Counted from the stretch's first letter, positions 41,762 through 50,843 are shown. The stretch is DNA of 64,000 bases from JAZDGX01 sp964482205 (GCA_964482205.1 CAYZWI010000004.1:222818-286817), one strand, 5' to 3'. Notes: a model not told the origin generated them from the sequence alone. A program made the numbers and translations.

Positions 41762-42238
41762 ATGGCCTCGGTCGTCGGCGTGGGAGACATGCGCCTCTGC
41801 GTCCATTCGGGGGAGATTCTCTTCGCACCCGAGATCGGGGCGGGCATCGCTCTCGCCTTGCATGACAACGACGCTCGCGTGACAGGCATCCTCCACTTTC
41901 TCCTGCCTTCTTCCGAAGCGGACCCGGTCGCCGCGGTCGATTGCCCGGCCCTCTTCGCGGACACGGGCATCCCGGCATTTCTCCAAGCCGCCCTGGCGCT
42001 CGGCGTCTGCAAGGAGCGCGCGAGGATCGCGCTGATCGGCGGTGCGCGGCCCTTCGACTCCACCGACTTCTTCGCCCTCGGGACGCGGAATGTCTCGGCG
42101 GCGCGATCGATCCTGCGCCGGGAGGGGCTTCACGTCGAAGACGAACAGGTGGGCGGCACCGCCGTCCGCGCGCTGCGCATCGATGCGAGTTCCGGCTCGC
42201 TGCGCGTACGGAGGGAAGCTGAGGAGCGCGAGCTTTGA
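41762..42238 (+). CDS. CheD-like protein without the catalytic cysteine
   Basis: 158 aa. Colinear with CheD, the receptor glutamine deamidase that also binds the CheC phosphatase: VVGVGDMRLC at the start, ILHFLLPSS around the catalytic-type His45, IALIGGARPF, LGTRNVSAARSILRREGLHVEDEQVGG, and a C-terminal SGSLRVR strand. The triad is broken: in Thermotoga CheD it is Thr21, Cys27, His44; with a shift of one residue the equivalents here are Ala22, Gly28 and His45. It cannot act as a deamidase and is best seen as a CheC/CheX- or receptor-binding protein. Its TGA overlaps the TTG of the HDOD gene. Confidence 0.85.
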   Translation: MASVVGVGDMRLCVHSGEILFAPEIGAGIALALHDNDARVTGILHFLLPSSEADPVAAVDCPALFADTGIPAFLQAALALGVCKERARIALIGGARPFDSTDFFALGTRNVSAARSILRREGLHVEDEQVGGTAVRALRIDASSGSLRVRREAEEREL

Positions 42239-43230
42239 TTCCGATTCAGGAACTGCTGCGGGATGCGGCCACCGTGGGGCCGCTTGGGGCGAGCGCCTCG
42301 CGCCTCGCAAAGCTGATGCGTGATCCCGCAGCCGGCATGGAAGAGACGCTGGCTGCCGTGCGCGCGAATGCCGAGCTTCCCGCCCTGCTGATCCGTCACG
42401 CCGGCACCGAGCCGCTGGGAGACTCGCGCGCGAAACCCGAGGCCATCAGGCCGGTCGCGGATCTCCACGAGGCAGTCCTCGTCCTCGGCGGCTCGCGGGT
42501 GCTATTCCTTGCGATTCTCCAGAAAGCGTCGACCCTGATGCGCCCCGCCCTGCCCGTTTACGGCCTACGTGAAGGAGACCTGCTTCGCCACGGGCTCGCG
42601 AGCGCGCTCGCGGTCGAACGGATCGAGCGGATTTCCTCGTCAGCTCTTCCTGCGGGGACGATGAGCGCCGCGCTGCTTCATGACATCGGCAAGCTCCTGC
42701 TCGATGCGCGCGCCGGCACGACCCACCGCGAGCTGCTCGGCCGGACGCACGCGGCTCATGCCGCCGTTCCCCATCACGCGGAGATGGTCCGGGACTTCAG
42801 CCAGGTGGAGGCGGAAGTCTTTGGGGCCGGCCACGCGATGCTCGGCGCCCGCATCGCCGAGCGTTGGGGGCTTGGGCCCGAAACCGTTTCGGCGATTCGT
42901 TTCCATCACGAACCGAGTTCGATCCCGAGTGCGGCGATGGATGCCGTACGCGTTGCGAACGTGGCGGCTCGCACGGTCGGATGCGGGCTCGGGATGGAGG
43001 GACTCGGTTTCGCAGGAGACGCTTCCGCCTGCGGCCGCCTCGGAATGACCCGGCATGATTTCGAGCATCTGTGCGCGCAGTTGCACCCCCGATTGCCCCG
43101 ATTCCTGTCGGCCTTGCAGCCGATTCTGGGGCAGCCGGCGAGTGGGCGGAGCGCATCGCAGGCAGGCAAACGCGAGCAGGCAAGCGACGAGTCCGGCCGA
43201 AGAACTCGAATTCAGGGGGCGAACCGATGA
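42235..43230 (+). CDS. HDOD-domain signalling protein
   Basis: 331 aa from TTG 42235, overlapping the CheD-like stop (TTGA). HDOD domain about 1-235: helical start with AELPALLIRHAG, ADLHEAVLVLGGSRVLFLAIL (typical I..lG...v..l), LLRHGLASALAVERI, SAALLHDIGKLLLD (HD at 149-150), and ERWGLGPETVSAIRFHHEPSS. HDOD proteins are signalling scaffolds in chemotaxis, motility and cyclic-di-GMP circuits. A hydrophilic Ser/Arg tail (about 300-331) follows. It is the centre of a three-gene coupled set. Confidence 0.9.
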   Translation: MIPIQELLRDAATVGPLGASASRLAKLMRDPAAGMEETLAAVRANAELPALLIRHAGTEPLGDSRAKPEAIRPVADLHEAVLVLGGSRVLFLAILQKASTLMRPALPVYGLREGDLLRHGLASALAVERIERISSSALPAGTMSAALLHDIGKLLLDARAGTTHRELLGRTHAAHAAVPHHAEMVRDFSQVEAEVFGAGHAMLGARIAERWGLGPETVSAIRFHHEPSSIPSAAMDAVRVANVAARTVGCGLGMEGLGFAGDASACGRLGMTRHDFEHLCAQLHPRLPRFLSALQPILGQPASGRSASQAGKREQASDESGRRTRIQGANR

Positions 43231-43724
43231 ATGCATTCCCAGGAAAGAACCCTTCCACGACGCAGATTGCGGAGATCTGCACGCGCGTTCTTCGCGAAAG
43301 CGCTCTTCTCGGGGCGCGCCTCTTGCCGCGGGCGCCGCGTGAAGAGGACTGGGATGCGCTGGGAGAGAAGATGAGCTTCTCCGGTTCGATGCGCGGCCAG
43401 ATGGAAGCCTGGGTCCCCCGGCGAATTGCCGCCAGGCTCGCCGCAAATCTGCTGGGTCTGGACCCGATCGGCATCGCTTGCGGGAAGCGCGAGAAGGATC
43501 ATGGAGAAGAGGAATCGGGTCGCAACGCCCTTCGCGAGCTGCTCGCCCTTCTGTGCGCAGACTTGCTCGCGGGACTGAATGGGGGATGCGCGGATGTGCG
43601 CCTCGGCACCGCGCACGCCTGCGATCAACCGACGCGCTTCGAAGGGCCCGGCGCGGAAAGCGATCTCTGGATCGATATCGAGGGCGAGCCGATCCTGTTG
43701 CGGCTCTGGCTTCTGCCTGCTTGA
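43227..43724 (+). CDS. CheX-like domain protein lacking the ExxN asparagine
   Basis: 165 aa from ATG 43227 (ATGA overlap with HDOD). MSFSGSMRGQMEAWVPRRIAARLAANLLGLDP fits the first half of a CheX/CheC-type CheY-P phosphatase, and GRNALRELLALLCADLLAGL the helix that carries the ExxN catalytic pair (usually dalgELaNmiaG). Here Glu104 remains but the Asn position is Ala107. A binding role towards a response regulator or the CheD-like partner is therefore more likely than phosphatase activity. Recognition is by pattern and gene context, not by a strong motif. Confidence 0.7.
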   Translation: MNAFPGKNPSTTQIAEICTRVLRESALLGARLLPRAPREEDWDALGEKMSFSGSMRGQMEAWVPRRIAARLAANLLGLDPIGIACGKREKDHGEEESGRNALRELLALLCADLLAGLNGGCADVRLGTAHACDQPTRFEGPGAESDLWIDIEGEPILLRLWLLPA

Positions 43725-43746
43725 GCCCGCGATCCCGCCGCCCGCG

Positions 43747-45183
43747 CTATTTCCGATACCAGCGAGCGCCGTCCTTCGTGTCCTCGATCACGATGCCGCG
43801 GCGAGCGAGCTCGTCGCGAATGCGATCCGATTCGGCGAAGTCGCGATTCTTGCGCGCTTCGGTGCGACGGCGGACGAGCTCGTCGATCTCGGCGTCGTCG
43901 CCGGAGGCCGCCGCTCCCTTCGCAGGCTCGAGGATGCCGAGGATCTCGTCCGCGCGCCGAATCGCCTTGGCCGCTGCCAGCGCCGCTTCGCCCTGAGGAG
44001 CGAGACGGTTCACCTCGCGCATGAAATCGAACACCTGCCCCAGCGCCTTCGACATGTTGAGATCGTCGCTCACCGCCTCTTCGAACTCGGCCAGGAAGCG
44101 ATCGGCCAACGCGTTCGTGCTCGCTGATTCCGTCGCCGGATGCGCGGCCGCCTCTTCCATGCGGCTCACGAACTGGCGGATGCGCACCACGCTCTCCCAC
44201 GATCCCTGCAGGCTTTCCTTTGTGAAATTGAGATGCGCGCGGTAGTGGGCCGACATCAGAAGATAGCGAATCGCGATCGTGTCGAAGCCCGCCGCCTTGA
44301 GGCTTCGGATCGTGTAGAAGTTGCCGAGGGACTTCGACATCTTCGTGCCCTCGGTCATCAGATGGCGCGTGTGGATCCAGTAGCGCACGAAGGCCTTGCC
44401 GGTGACCGGCTCGATCTGCGCGCGTTCGCTCTCGTGGTGCGGGAAGATGTTGTCCTCGCCGCCGGTGTGAATGTCGAGGGTGTCGCCGAGATACTTGCGG
44501 GCCATCACCGAGCACTCGAGATGCCACCCGGGATAGCCGCGCCCCCACGGGGAATCCCACTGAAGAATGTGCTGCGGGTCCACTTTCCAGAGGCGGAAGT
44601 CGCCGGGGTTCTTCTTGCCCGCGACCATCTCGTCGGTCACGCGGCCGCCCGCGCCGGCTTGAAGATCGTCGAGCCGCTTGTGCGAGAGCTGCCCATAGCC
44701 GGGAAAGCGCGAGATGTCGTACAGGATCGTGTCGCCCGCCTGGTACGCGTAGCCCTTCTCCATCAGCGCCTGGGTGAGGGCGACCATCTCCGCGATGTGC
44801 TCGCTGGCGCGGGGATAGGCGGTCGCGCGCCGGATGTTGAGGCTGTCGAGATCCTCGAAGAAGGCCTTCTCATAGAAGCGCGCGATGTCGAGCGGGGTCT
44901 TGCCCTCGGCGCGGGCCGCCTTCTCGAGCTTGTCCTCGCCCGCATCCTCGGTGTCGAGGGTCATGTGGCCGACATCGGTGATGTTCATCACCTGTTGGAC
45001 TTCCATGCCCTTGAACTCGAACAGCCGGCGCAGGAGATCCGCCAGCAGGAAGGCGCGAAAATTCCCGACATGGGCATAGAAGTAGACCGTCGGCCCGCAG
45101 TTGTACATGCGGACCTTGCCCTGTTCGAGCGGCGTGAAGTCCTCCACTTTGCCGGACATCGTGTTGGTGAAGCGCAAAGCCAC
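43747..45183 (-). CDS. cysS: Cysteinyl-tRNA synthetase
   Basis: 478 aa, GTG start at 45183 behind GAAGGAGG. Class Ia synthetase: MYNCGPTVYFYAHVGNFRAFLLADLL with the zinc-ligand Cys and HIGH-like HVGN, GWHLECSVMARKYLG and GGEDNIFPHHESERAQ with the other zinc ligands, TKMSKSLGNF (KMSKS), and the C-terminal DALR-type helices ending DTKDGARWYRK. All key residues are present. It converges with the CheX-like gene 22 bp away. Confidence 0.98.
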   Translation of the reverse strand: MALRFTNTMSGKVEDFTPLEQGKVRMYNCGPTVYFYAHVGNFRAFLLADLLRRLFEFKGMEVQQVMNITDVGHMTLDTEDAGEDKLEKAARAEGKTPLDIARFYEKAFFEDLDSLNIRRATAYPRASEHIAEMVALTQALMEKGYAYQAGDTILYDISRFPGYGQLSHKRLDDLQAGAGGRVTDEMVAGKKNPGDFRLWKVDPQHILQWDSPWGRGYPGWHLECSVMARKYLGDTLDIHTGGEDNIFPHHESERAQIEPVTGKAFVRYWIHTRHLMTEGTKMSKSLGNFYTIRSLKAAGFDTIAIRYLLMSAHYRAHLNFTKESLQGSWESVVRIRQFVSRMEEAAAHPATESASTNALADRFLAEFEEAVSDDLNMSKALGQVFDFMREVNRLAPQGEAALAAAKAIRRADEILGILEPAKGAAASGDDAEIDELVRRRTEARKNRDFAESDRIRDELARRGIVIEDTKDGARWYRK

Positions 45184-45220
45184 TGCGATCCTCCTTCGCG
45201 TTCCATGCGGGATCTCTTCG

Positions 45221-45499
45221 TCAGCCCAGAGCGACCGAATGCTTCCCCGCCCTTCGGAGCGAGCATCTTATCGGCCCAACGCCTGTGACTGAACGCTTTT
45301 GTGATCGAGTCGCTTCCCTGGGGTCGAAGGCTCGGTGATTCTTGCGATGCTCGAACTCCTCGTTCGTGCGGACACGGACGCAGAACTGGACATCCGACGC
45401 GATTGGGCCGCTTGCTTCGCCGTCATGAGGGCGCGCATCCCTTCGTGAAGGAGACGCGCGGTCGGAAGCGTCTTCGATATCTTGGACTTGTTTTTTCAT
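45221..45499 (-). CDS. Doubtful small hypothetical protein
   Basis: 92-codon frame starting ATGAAAAAACAAGTCC at 45499 with TGGAG about six bases upstream, a good initiation region. The product (MKKQVQDIEDASDRASPSRR...) is hydrophilic, Arg-rich and resembles nothing I know. The frame could be chance in GC-rich DNA, and it would sit upstream of cysS on the same strand. Confidence 0.25.
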   Translation of the reverse strand: MKKQVQDIEDASDRASPSRRDARPHDGEASGPIASDVQFCVRVRTNEEFEHRKNHRAFDPREATRSQKRSVTGVGPIRCSLRRAGKHSVALG

Positions 45500-45651
45500 A
45501 ATTGCTCCACGGTGACGACCAGACGCTTCTGCGGTGTCTTCTACGAGAGCTCGCTCGGCGCAAGCAACTCCTTGATATGAATCGACTTGGCAGCTTGCCC
45601 TACGGCAGATGATCGCTTTCCCCCACCGAATTGCCCCCAAGGCTTTTCCGC

Positions 45652-45680
45652 TTGACTGGCTTTCACCAGGCTCCAAGAAT
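45652..45680 (+). promoter_or_regulatory. Probable housekeeping-type promoter of the porin gene
   Basis: TTGACT (45652-45657), 17-bp spacer, AAGAAT (45675-45680); 5/6 and 4/6 matches to the sigma-70 consensus. It implies a 5' leader of about 250 bases before the porin ATG at 45937. Confidence 0.4.
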
Positions 45681-45936
45681 GCGTCGGCTTTTCTAGGTGG
45701 AGAGGTGCGTTGAGAGGAGCTTGGCCTGCGGCAGGCAGTTCGAAGGGGTCTCCCCCGGATTGCTGGGAGGCTCTCAAGGCTGCGGCAGCGGCCCGGGCCT
45801 GTTCGTCTCGACGCGCGAAAGAGGCGTCAAGGAAGGGGCCTCTCGGGCCTCTTCGGCTGGCAGGCGGTTCCCCACCCTTCGAGCGTCGGAGGGCGGTCGC
45901 CGGGGAGCCGCGAGACCCGAACTTGAGGAGAGGAAG

Positions 45937-47073
45937 ATGAAGAGACTCGTGTTCGCAGCGGTCTTGATGTTGGCGGTGGTTGGCGTGAGCTGGGCCCAGG
46001 AATGCCAGGGCTGCAAGATCGATGTCAGCGGCTACATGGGCCCGAACTTCCGGCTCATCGACAGGGGCGAAGGCCTGAAGAACGACACCGGCTTCGGAAT
46101 GGCGTTCAATCGCGTGACCTTCAGCGGCATGCACGATGTCGGCCCGATCGTCAAGAAGATGGGTTGGAAGGTCGAGATGGACTTCAGTGAGGACTTCGAG
46201 TACGACCTGATCTATGCGTACCTGCAGGCCTACTTGAATGAATCGGTGTCCTTCCGCTTCGGCCACGTGAAGGAGGCCTTCAGTCGCGAGTGGCTGCACC
46301 CGACCTACAACCTGCTCACCGTCGATCGCCTGATCACTCCCGAGCTGGCCCGCGAGGGCCTGAACTACGCCGGTTACAGCTACGGGCTCGAACTGAATGT
46401 GCAGAACGAGATGCTGAAGCTCGTGGCCGGCGCCTATGACGGCCAGGGCAATCTTTCCTTCGTCGGCAACCAGGACCCCGCTCTCGACTACGCCCTGCGC
46501 GCAATCTTCATGGCGACCGAGGGCGTCGAGATCGGCGCGAACCTGCAGATGAAGACGCTGCCGGGCGTGCTCGATTTCGACGGCGACTGGGGATTGGCGC
46601 TCGACGACGGCGCCTACCTGGAAGAAGTGGGGACGGAAGAGGTCTACCAGAGCAACACCGCGATGGCCTACGGCTTCGATCTCGACGTGCAGCAGAATGT
46701 CGGCGAGACGATGACTCTGTGGGCCCAGGCGGAGTTCGGGATGGGCGACAACTATCGGCAACCCGAGGCGGTCCTGGATGAGGAAGATGCGCCGATCGCG
46801 TGGGAAGATCTGGAATGGAACCAGTTCCAGTACTTCTATGCCAAGGCGCTTCTGATGGTGAACAAGAACATCGGCGTGCACCTGGGCTTCGCAAACTTCG
46901 ATCCCAATACCGATGTGGATGACAACTCGTTGACGAAGATCGTCCCCGGCCTCACCTACCGGTGGTCCGACAACACCCGCACCCAGGCCGAAGTGCAGTT
47001 TGTCAGCGAGGACGATCCTGACGAGGATCTGAAATACACCCACTTCGTCCTTCAGCAGGTGCTCGTCTGGTAG
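45937..47073 (+). CDS. Outer-membrane porin, OprO/OprP-like
   Basis: 378 aa. Start 45937 directly follows GAGGAGAGGAAG and begins a signal peptide (MKRLVFAAVLMLAVVGVSWAQ). Repeated amphipathic strands, aromatic girdles and acidic loops form a beta barrel that ends in the aromatic TYTHFVLQQVLVW-type strand. FRLIDRGEGLKNDTGFGMAFNRVTFSG and FRFGHVKEAFSREW recall phosphate-selective porins O/P. If so it may feed the Pst system elsewhere in the window, but the selectivity lysines cannot be assigned. Two cysteines lie at the mature N-terminus (CQGCK). Confidence 0.8.
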   Translation: MKRLVFAAVLMLAVVGVSWAQECQGCKIDVSGYMGPNFRLIDRGEGLKNDTGFGMAFNRVTFSGMHDVGPIVKKMGWKVEMDFSEDFEYDLIYAYLQAYLNESVSFRFGHVKEAFSREWLHPTYNLLTVDRLITPELAREGLNYAGYSYGLELNVQNEMLKLVAGAYDGQGNLSFVGNQDPALDYALRAIFMATEGVEIGANLQMKTLPGVLDFDGDWGLALDDGAYLEEVGTEEVYQSNTAMAYGFDLDVQQNVGETMTLWAQAEFGMGDNYRQPEAVLDEEDAPIAWEDLEWNQFQYFYAKALLMVNKNIGVHLGFANFDPNTDVDDNSLTKIVPGLTYRWSDNTRTQAEVQFVSEDDPDEDLKYTHFVLQQVLVW

Positions 47074-47141
47074 GTTCTTGAAGCGGGGCTTGCGGCGGCC
47101 CTCTCGATGCCGCTGCCTGCGGCTCCGTTTCCCGGTCTGTG

Positions 47142-47169
47142 GAAGGGCCCCTCCTGCGAGGGGCCCTTC
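47142..47169 (+). terminator. Hairpin terminator after the porin gene
   Basis: Perfect 12-bp stem GAAGGGCCCCTC/GAGGGGCCCTTC with loop CTGC, 70 bp past the porin stop. Only a weak T tract (TCTCGTT) follows, so it may act as a processing or stabilising hairpin too. Confidence 0.7.
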
Positions 47170-47364
47170 TCGTTGCCACCGCCCGCCTCCAAGTGAGATA
47201 TGCCCCGATTTCCTCGCCCTGGAATCGCAAGCGCTAATCGCGCGGGCAGGGTGTGAGAACGGACGGACTGCGATGACTTGCCTTTTGGGTTGCCTTGTGG
47301 CTCTCTGGGGGCTTGCCGCACGGGTGGTCGATGGCTCTGATTCGCCAGGAAAAAGGAGGATTTC

Positions 47365-48087
47365 ATGCTGAAAAGAATGCTCGTCGTCTGCCTCATCGCT
47401 CTTTTGCTTCCGCTCGCTTCCTCGGCCCGGCCGCGCAACGCGTTCCTGCTGACCGGCGCCGTCTCACTGCCTTCCGGAGATTTCGGTGACGATCGCGGCA
47501 GCGAAGCGGGACTTGCGACCACGGGAATCGGCGTCGGTCTCGATGTCGTCATGCCCACCAGCAACCCGGGACTGAGCTTTCTCCTGAGCGGTTTCGTGGT
47601 GAGCAACGGGGTGGACGACGACCTCTTCGACGAGCCGGTTTTCCTGGGACAGGACTGCAATGGGGAATGTCTCGATCTCTATATGGAGAATGTGGATATC
47701 GGTTCGCATCTCAACATCCCCATCATGGCCGGGATCCGCTACGAGTCCTGGGCCTCCCGCAGCGTGGATCTCTTTCTGCAGGGGCAAGTGGGCGTGACCT
47801 TCTATCGCGCGCCGTCCCTCGAGTGGGACCTGGTGTCGTGCGATGAAGCGGACGACTGCATCAATGAAGGGCCCGAGGAGGATGAGTACGACACTGCCAC
47901 CTCGTTCGGCTTCGGCCTCGGAGGCGGCTTGATCTTGAATCGCAATGTCGAGATCGGCATTCGCTACCTGGATTTCGGAACCATCGATCTGGAAGGCGAG
48001 GAAACATTCTTCACCGGAGAGACGGAGGAGTTCGAATCGGAGCAATCGGTGGCGATGTTCTTGCTCACGGTCGGGATTCGTCTCTAG
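47365..48087 (+). CDS. Small outer-membrane beta-barrel protein
   Basis: 240 aa. AAAAAGGAGG precedes ATG 47365 and a signal peptide follows (MLKRMLVVCLIALLLPLASSARP). Alternating-hydrophobicity strands (GLATTGIGVGLDVVM, FLLSGFVVSNG, SHLNIPIMAGIRYE, FGFGLGGGLILNRNVEIGIRY, VAMFLLTVGIRL) predict an eight- to ten-strand OmpA/OmpW-like barrel. Extracellular loops are very acidic (EGPEEDEYD, EETFFTGETEEFESE) with two CxxxC/CxxxxC pairs. The function is unknown. Its TAG stop is shared with the convergent NTPase gene. Confidence 0.8.
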   Translation: MLKRMLVVCLIALLLPLASSARPRNAFLLTGAVSLPSGDFGDDRGSEAGLATTGIGVGLDVVMPTSNPGLSFLLSGFVVSNGVDDDLFDEPVFLGQDCNGECLDLYMENVDIGSHLNIPIMAGIRYESWASRSVDLFLQGQVGVTFYRAPSLEWDLVSCDEADDCINEGPEEDEYDTATSFGFGLGGGLILNRNVEIGIRYLDFGTIDLEGEETFFTGETEEFESEQSVAMFLLTVGIRL

Positions 48088-48650
48088 TCGTTTGCCGCGC
48101 CGAAGATGTTCATCTGCGGCGGCGCGGGCGGCGCGCCGATGTGCTCGGCTACATGCGCGATCCATTCCGGGCGCGCGCGCGGGTCGAGGCGGAAGAGCGG
48201 CACATGGAAGCGCTCGATCAGCGTGTCCACCTCGCGATCGATCGCCATCTGGAATTCGCGGGTGGTGTCGCGCACGCCGTCGAAGGCCGGCGCGTCAACG
48301 ATCGGCACCTTGAAGAGATGGGTGTAGGTTCGCATCCAGTAGCTGACCATCTCGTCCCAAGCCGTCTGCGGACCGAGGCGATGCACCAGATAGGCGTAGT
48401 TGTCGAGCACGCTCCGGTCGCAGATGACCACATCCACCTCGCTCGCGAGCTGGATTTCGTCGGCGATCTGCCGGTGCAGGATCCATGATTGCGCGGCGAG
48501 GGTCGTTTCCCGATTGATGGGCAGAGGGCAGCGGCGCGCGACTTCGCGCACCATGTCCACGCGCGCCTCGCGCTTCTTCATCCACGCGGCCAGCTCGTAA
48601 CAGAGCGTGGTCTTTCCCACCCCGTGCGTGCCGACGAACGCGATCTTCAA
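48084..48650 (-). CDS. P-loop NTPase (AAA_28/kinase-like) at the end of an ABC importer operon
   Basis: 188 aa from TTG 48650, overlapping the permease stop; a GTG at 48659 behind GGAGG is an alternative. KIAFVGTHGVGKTTLCYELA is the P-loop, VDVVICDRSVLDNYAYL the Walker-B/DRS segment, as in nucleoside/nicotinamide-riboside-kinase-like AAA_28 NTPases. The likely product phosphorylates or senses a small ligand. As the last gene of the importer operon it may act on the imported compound. It ends on a CTAG shared with the convergent outer-membrane gene. Confidence 0.8.
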   Translation of the reverse strand: MKIAFVGTHGVGKTTLCYELAAWMKKREARVDMVREVARRCPLPINRETTLAAQSWILHRQIADEIQLASEVDVVICDRSVLDNYAYLVHRLGPQTAWDEMVSYWMRTYTHLFKVPIVDAPAFDGVRDTTREFQMAIDREVDTLIERFHVPLFRLDPRARPEWIAHVAEHIGAPPAPPQMNIFGAAND

Positions 48651-49759
48651 GATAGCCACCCTTCTTGCCTCCGGCCGGAGCCGCAAAGGTAGACGAGGAA
48701 GGGCGCGCCGACAATCGCAGTGATCGCCCCGAGCGGCAATTCCGTGGGGGCGCGCAAAGTGCGGGCAAGCACATCGGCCCAGACGAGGAGCAGGCCCCCG
48801 AGCAGCATCGCGGCGGGAATGAGGCGCCGGTGCGCGCTGCCCGTCAGGCCGCGGGCGAGATGCGGCACCATGATGCCCACGAAGCCGAGAATCCCGCAAA
48901 CCGCCACGCATGCGGCGGTCATGAGAGAGGCGGCGGCGAGCAGAATCCCGCGGGTGCGCCCGATGCGCACGCCCAAAGCGGCTCCGGTGATGTCGCCCCA
49001 CAAGAGCAGGTCGAGGTCGCGAGCGAGAGCGATGGAGGCCGCGAGGCCCACGATGGCGTAAGGCGCGACGATGGCGACATGCGTCCAACGCGCGGTCGAA
49101 AGGCTCCCGAGCAACCAGAACAGCACATCCTGGACCGACTTCTCCGAGGTGACCAGCAGCAGAGCGACCACCGCGGAAACGGCCGAGCTGATCGCGATCC
49201 CGGTGATGAGGAGCGCGCCGGGCGAGAATCTCCTGCGCGCGTGGATGGCGTAGACGAGCGCCACCGTGGCGAGGCCGAAGAGAAAGGCGAAGAGCGGCAC
49301 GGTGGAGAACCACCCGATCCGCACGCTCCACCCGAGCAGCATGGCGAGCACCGCGCCCAGTGCGGCTCCCGAGCTCACTCCGACCAGATACGGCTCCGCC
49401 ATCGCGTTGCGAAAGAAGGCTTGCATGATGACACCGCACAGCGCGAGCAGAGAACCGACGAGCGCGGCGAGAATCGCGCGCGGCAAGCGCACTTGCATGA
49501 CGACGCGCGAGGCGAGATCGCTTTCTCCCGACAGCGACCGCCACAGCGATCGCGAAGCGTCGCCCAGGCTGATGTCTACGCTTCCGAATCCGAGGGAAAG
49601 CCACAGGGAGACGAGCAGCGCGACGGCGAGAAGCGAGGTTCCGAGAAGCGGGCTGCCCGCCGCCGCGCGCAAACGCGCGCGCGCGCTCATCGACCCTGGC
49701 GGCTTGCGGGATGCCGCCTCGGGAGCCGCACGATGATCCGTGTTCACCGCTTCAGACAC
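48647..49759 (-). CDS. FecCD/BtuC-type ABC permease
   Basis: 370 aa from GTG 49759 (GGAGG six bases upstream). About ten TM helices after a 35-residue leader; FecCD motifs RLPRAILAALVGSLLALCGVIMQAFFRNAMAEPYLVGVSSGAALG, the ATPase-contact loop and GFVGIMVPHLARGLTG and TELPLGAITAIVGAPFLVYL are clear. It transports B12, haem or ferric siderophores as a homodimer with the ATPase at 50844. It overlaps the binding-protein gene by 16 bp. Confidence 0.93.
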   Translation of the reverse strand: MSEAVNTDHRAAPEAASRKPPGSMSARARLRAAAGSPLLGTSLLAVALLVSLWLSLGFGSVDISLGDASRSLWRSLSGESDLASRVVMQVRLPRAILAALVGSLLALCGVIMQAFFRNAMAEPYLVGVSSGAALGAVLAMLLGWSVRIGWFSTVPLFAFLFGLATVALVYAIHARRRFSPGALLITGIAISSAVSAVVALLLVTSEKSVQDVLFWLLGSLSTARWTHVAIVAPYAIVGLAASIALARDLDLLLWGDITGAALGVRIGRTRGILLAAASLMTAACVAVCGILGFVGIMVPHLARGLTGSAHRRLIPAAMLLGGLLLVWADVLARTLRAPTELPLGAITAIVGAPFLVYLCGSGRRQEGWLS

Positions 49760-50841
49760 GGCGACTCCTCCGGCGGCGTCTGCGCGCCCACCGCGGATTC
49801 GGGATGCGCGCTCGTCTCGCGACTTGCGCTCGCCGCAGACTCGGGATGCGCGGTTGCTGCGGAATCAGGATGCAGGAAGGCGGCGAATTCTTCCAACACA
49901 TCGAATGTGCGCGGGCCCGGCCGCAACAGGCGATTCTCGTCCACGAGGAAGAGGCGCGGATCACGACCGAGAGAGGCCGCCCTCCAAACGGGATGCGTCG
50001 AGAGAATGCGACGAACGCGCTCCTCGTCAGCGCCCGATCGGCAGGGACCGAGGTACACCTGTGGATCTTCAGCCGCGACCGCTTCCATCGAGAGCGCGCA
50101 CCACGGCGCGGGCGCGTGGCCGGCCACATTTCGTCCTCCGGCATCCTCGATGAGATTGTGCAGAAAGGAGCCGGGGCCCGCGGTCCACAGCGCCCCTTCG
50201 AGCTCGCCATAGTAGACCCGCGGGCGTTGCGCGGAGGCCAGCCCGGCGAAGCGCGCGATCACCTTGGCGCGGCGGGATTCGAGGTAGCCGGCCAGCGAAT
50301 CGGCTTGCGCAGGATGGCCGGTGACCGCGCCCAGTTCACGGATGACCCGGGGAATGTTGTTCAAGTCTCCCGAGGTGTCGACCGCGTACACGGGAATCCC
50401 GAGATCCTTCAGCGAAGCGAGAAACTCGAGCGAGTTCCCGCGCGTGGCGAGAACGAGATCGGGCGCCAGCGCGACGATCGCCTCCAGGCTCGGATCGACG
50501 ATGCCGCCCACTTCCGGCAGCGCGTCCGCCTCGGCAGGAACATCGCAGAAACGCGTGACGCCGACCACGCGGGCGCTGCAATCGATGGCGAAGAGCATCT
50601 CGGTCAAGTTCGGCGAGAGCGAGACGATGCGCGCGGGAGGGCGGCTCCATGCGAGGCGATTGCCGAGGACATCCTCGAAGGCGCTCGATCCAGGATCGCC
50701 TGCCGGCGATGCGGCAAGGGCAAGCGACGGCAACTCCGCGGAAGCGGCTGATGGCGATGCGGGGAAGGCAGGCAACGCCATCAGCGCGCAGAAGAGAGCC
50801 GCCGCCGCGATACCACCGATGCAAGGCAACGCCCACCTCAT
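49744..50841 (-). CDS. BtuF/FecB-type periplasmic substrate-binding protein
   Basis: 365 aa. ATG 50841 lies just past the ATPase stop with GGGAA upstream; an ATG at 50862 would overlap more and has no site. Signal peptide WALPCIGGIAAAALFCALMALPAFPA, then the class III fold: RIVSLSPNLTEMLFAIDCSARVVGVTRFCDVPAEA, IVDPSLEAIVALAPDLVLAT, YGELEGALWTAGPGSFLHNLIEDAGGRNVAG. This is closest in style to cobalamin-binding BtuF. The tail (about 330-365) is a low-complexity repeat of AHPESA units. Confidence 0.9.
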   Translation of the reverse strand: MRWALPCIGGIAAAALFCALMALPAFPASPSAASAELPSLALAASPAGDPGSSAFEDVLGNRLAWSRPPARIVSLSPNLTEMLFAIDCSARVVGVTRFCDVPAEADALPEVGGIVDPSLEAIVALAPDLVLATRGNSLEFLASLKDLGIPVYAVDTSGDLNNIPRVIRELGAVTGHPAQADSLAGYLESRRAKVIARFAGLASAQRPRVYYGELEGALWTAGPGSFLHNLIEDAGGRNVAGHAPAPWCALSMEAVAAEDPQVYLGPCRSGADEERVRRILSTHPVWRAASLGRDPRLFLVDENRLLRPGPRTFDVLEEFAAFLHPDSAATAHPESAASASRETSAHPESAVGAQTPPEESPCLKR

Positions 50842-50843
50842 GC

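Larger units (their letters stand above)
45184..45936. other. Intergenic region between divergent cysS and porin genes
   Basis: About 750 bp. It holds the doubtful frame at 45221-45499, a promoter-like pair at 45652-45680 and a purine-rich, roughly 250-base leader of the porin gene ending in GAGGAGAGGAAG. No RNA element was recognised. Confidence 0.4.
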
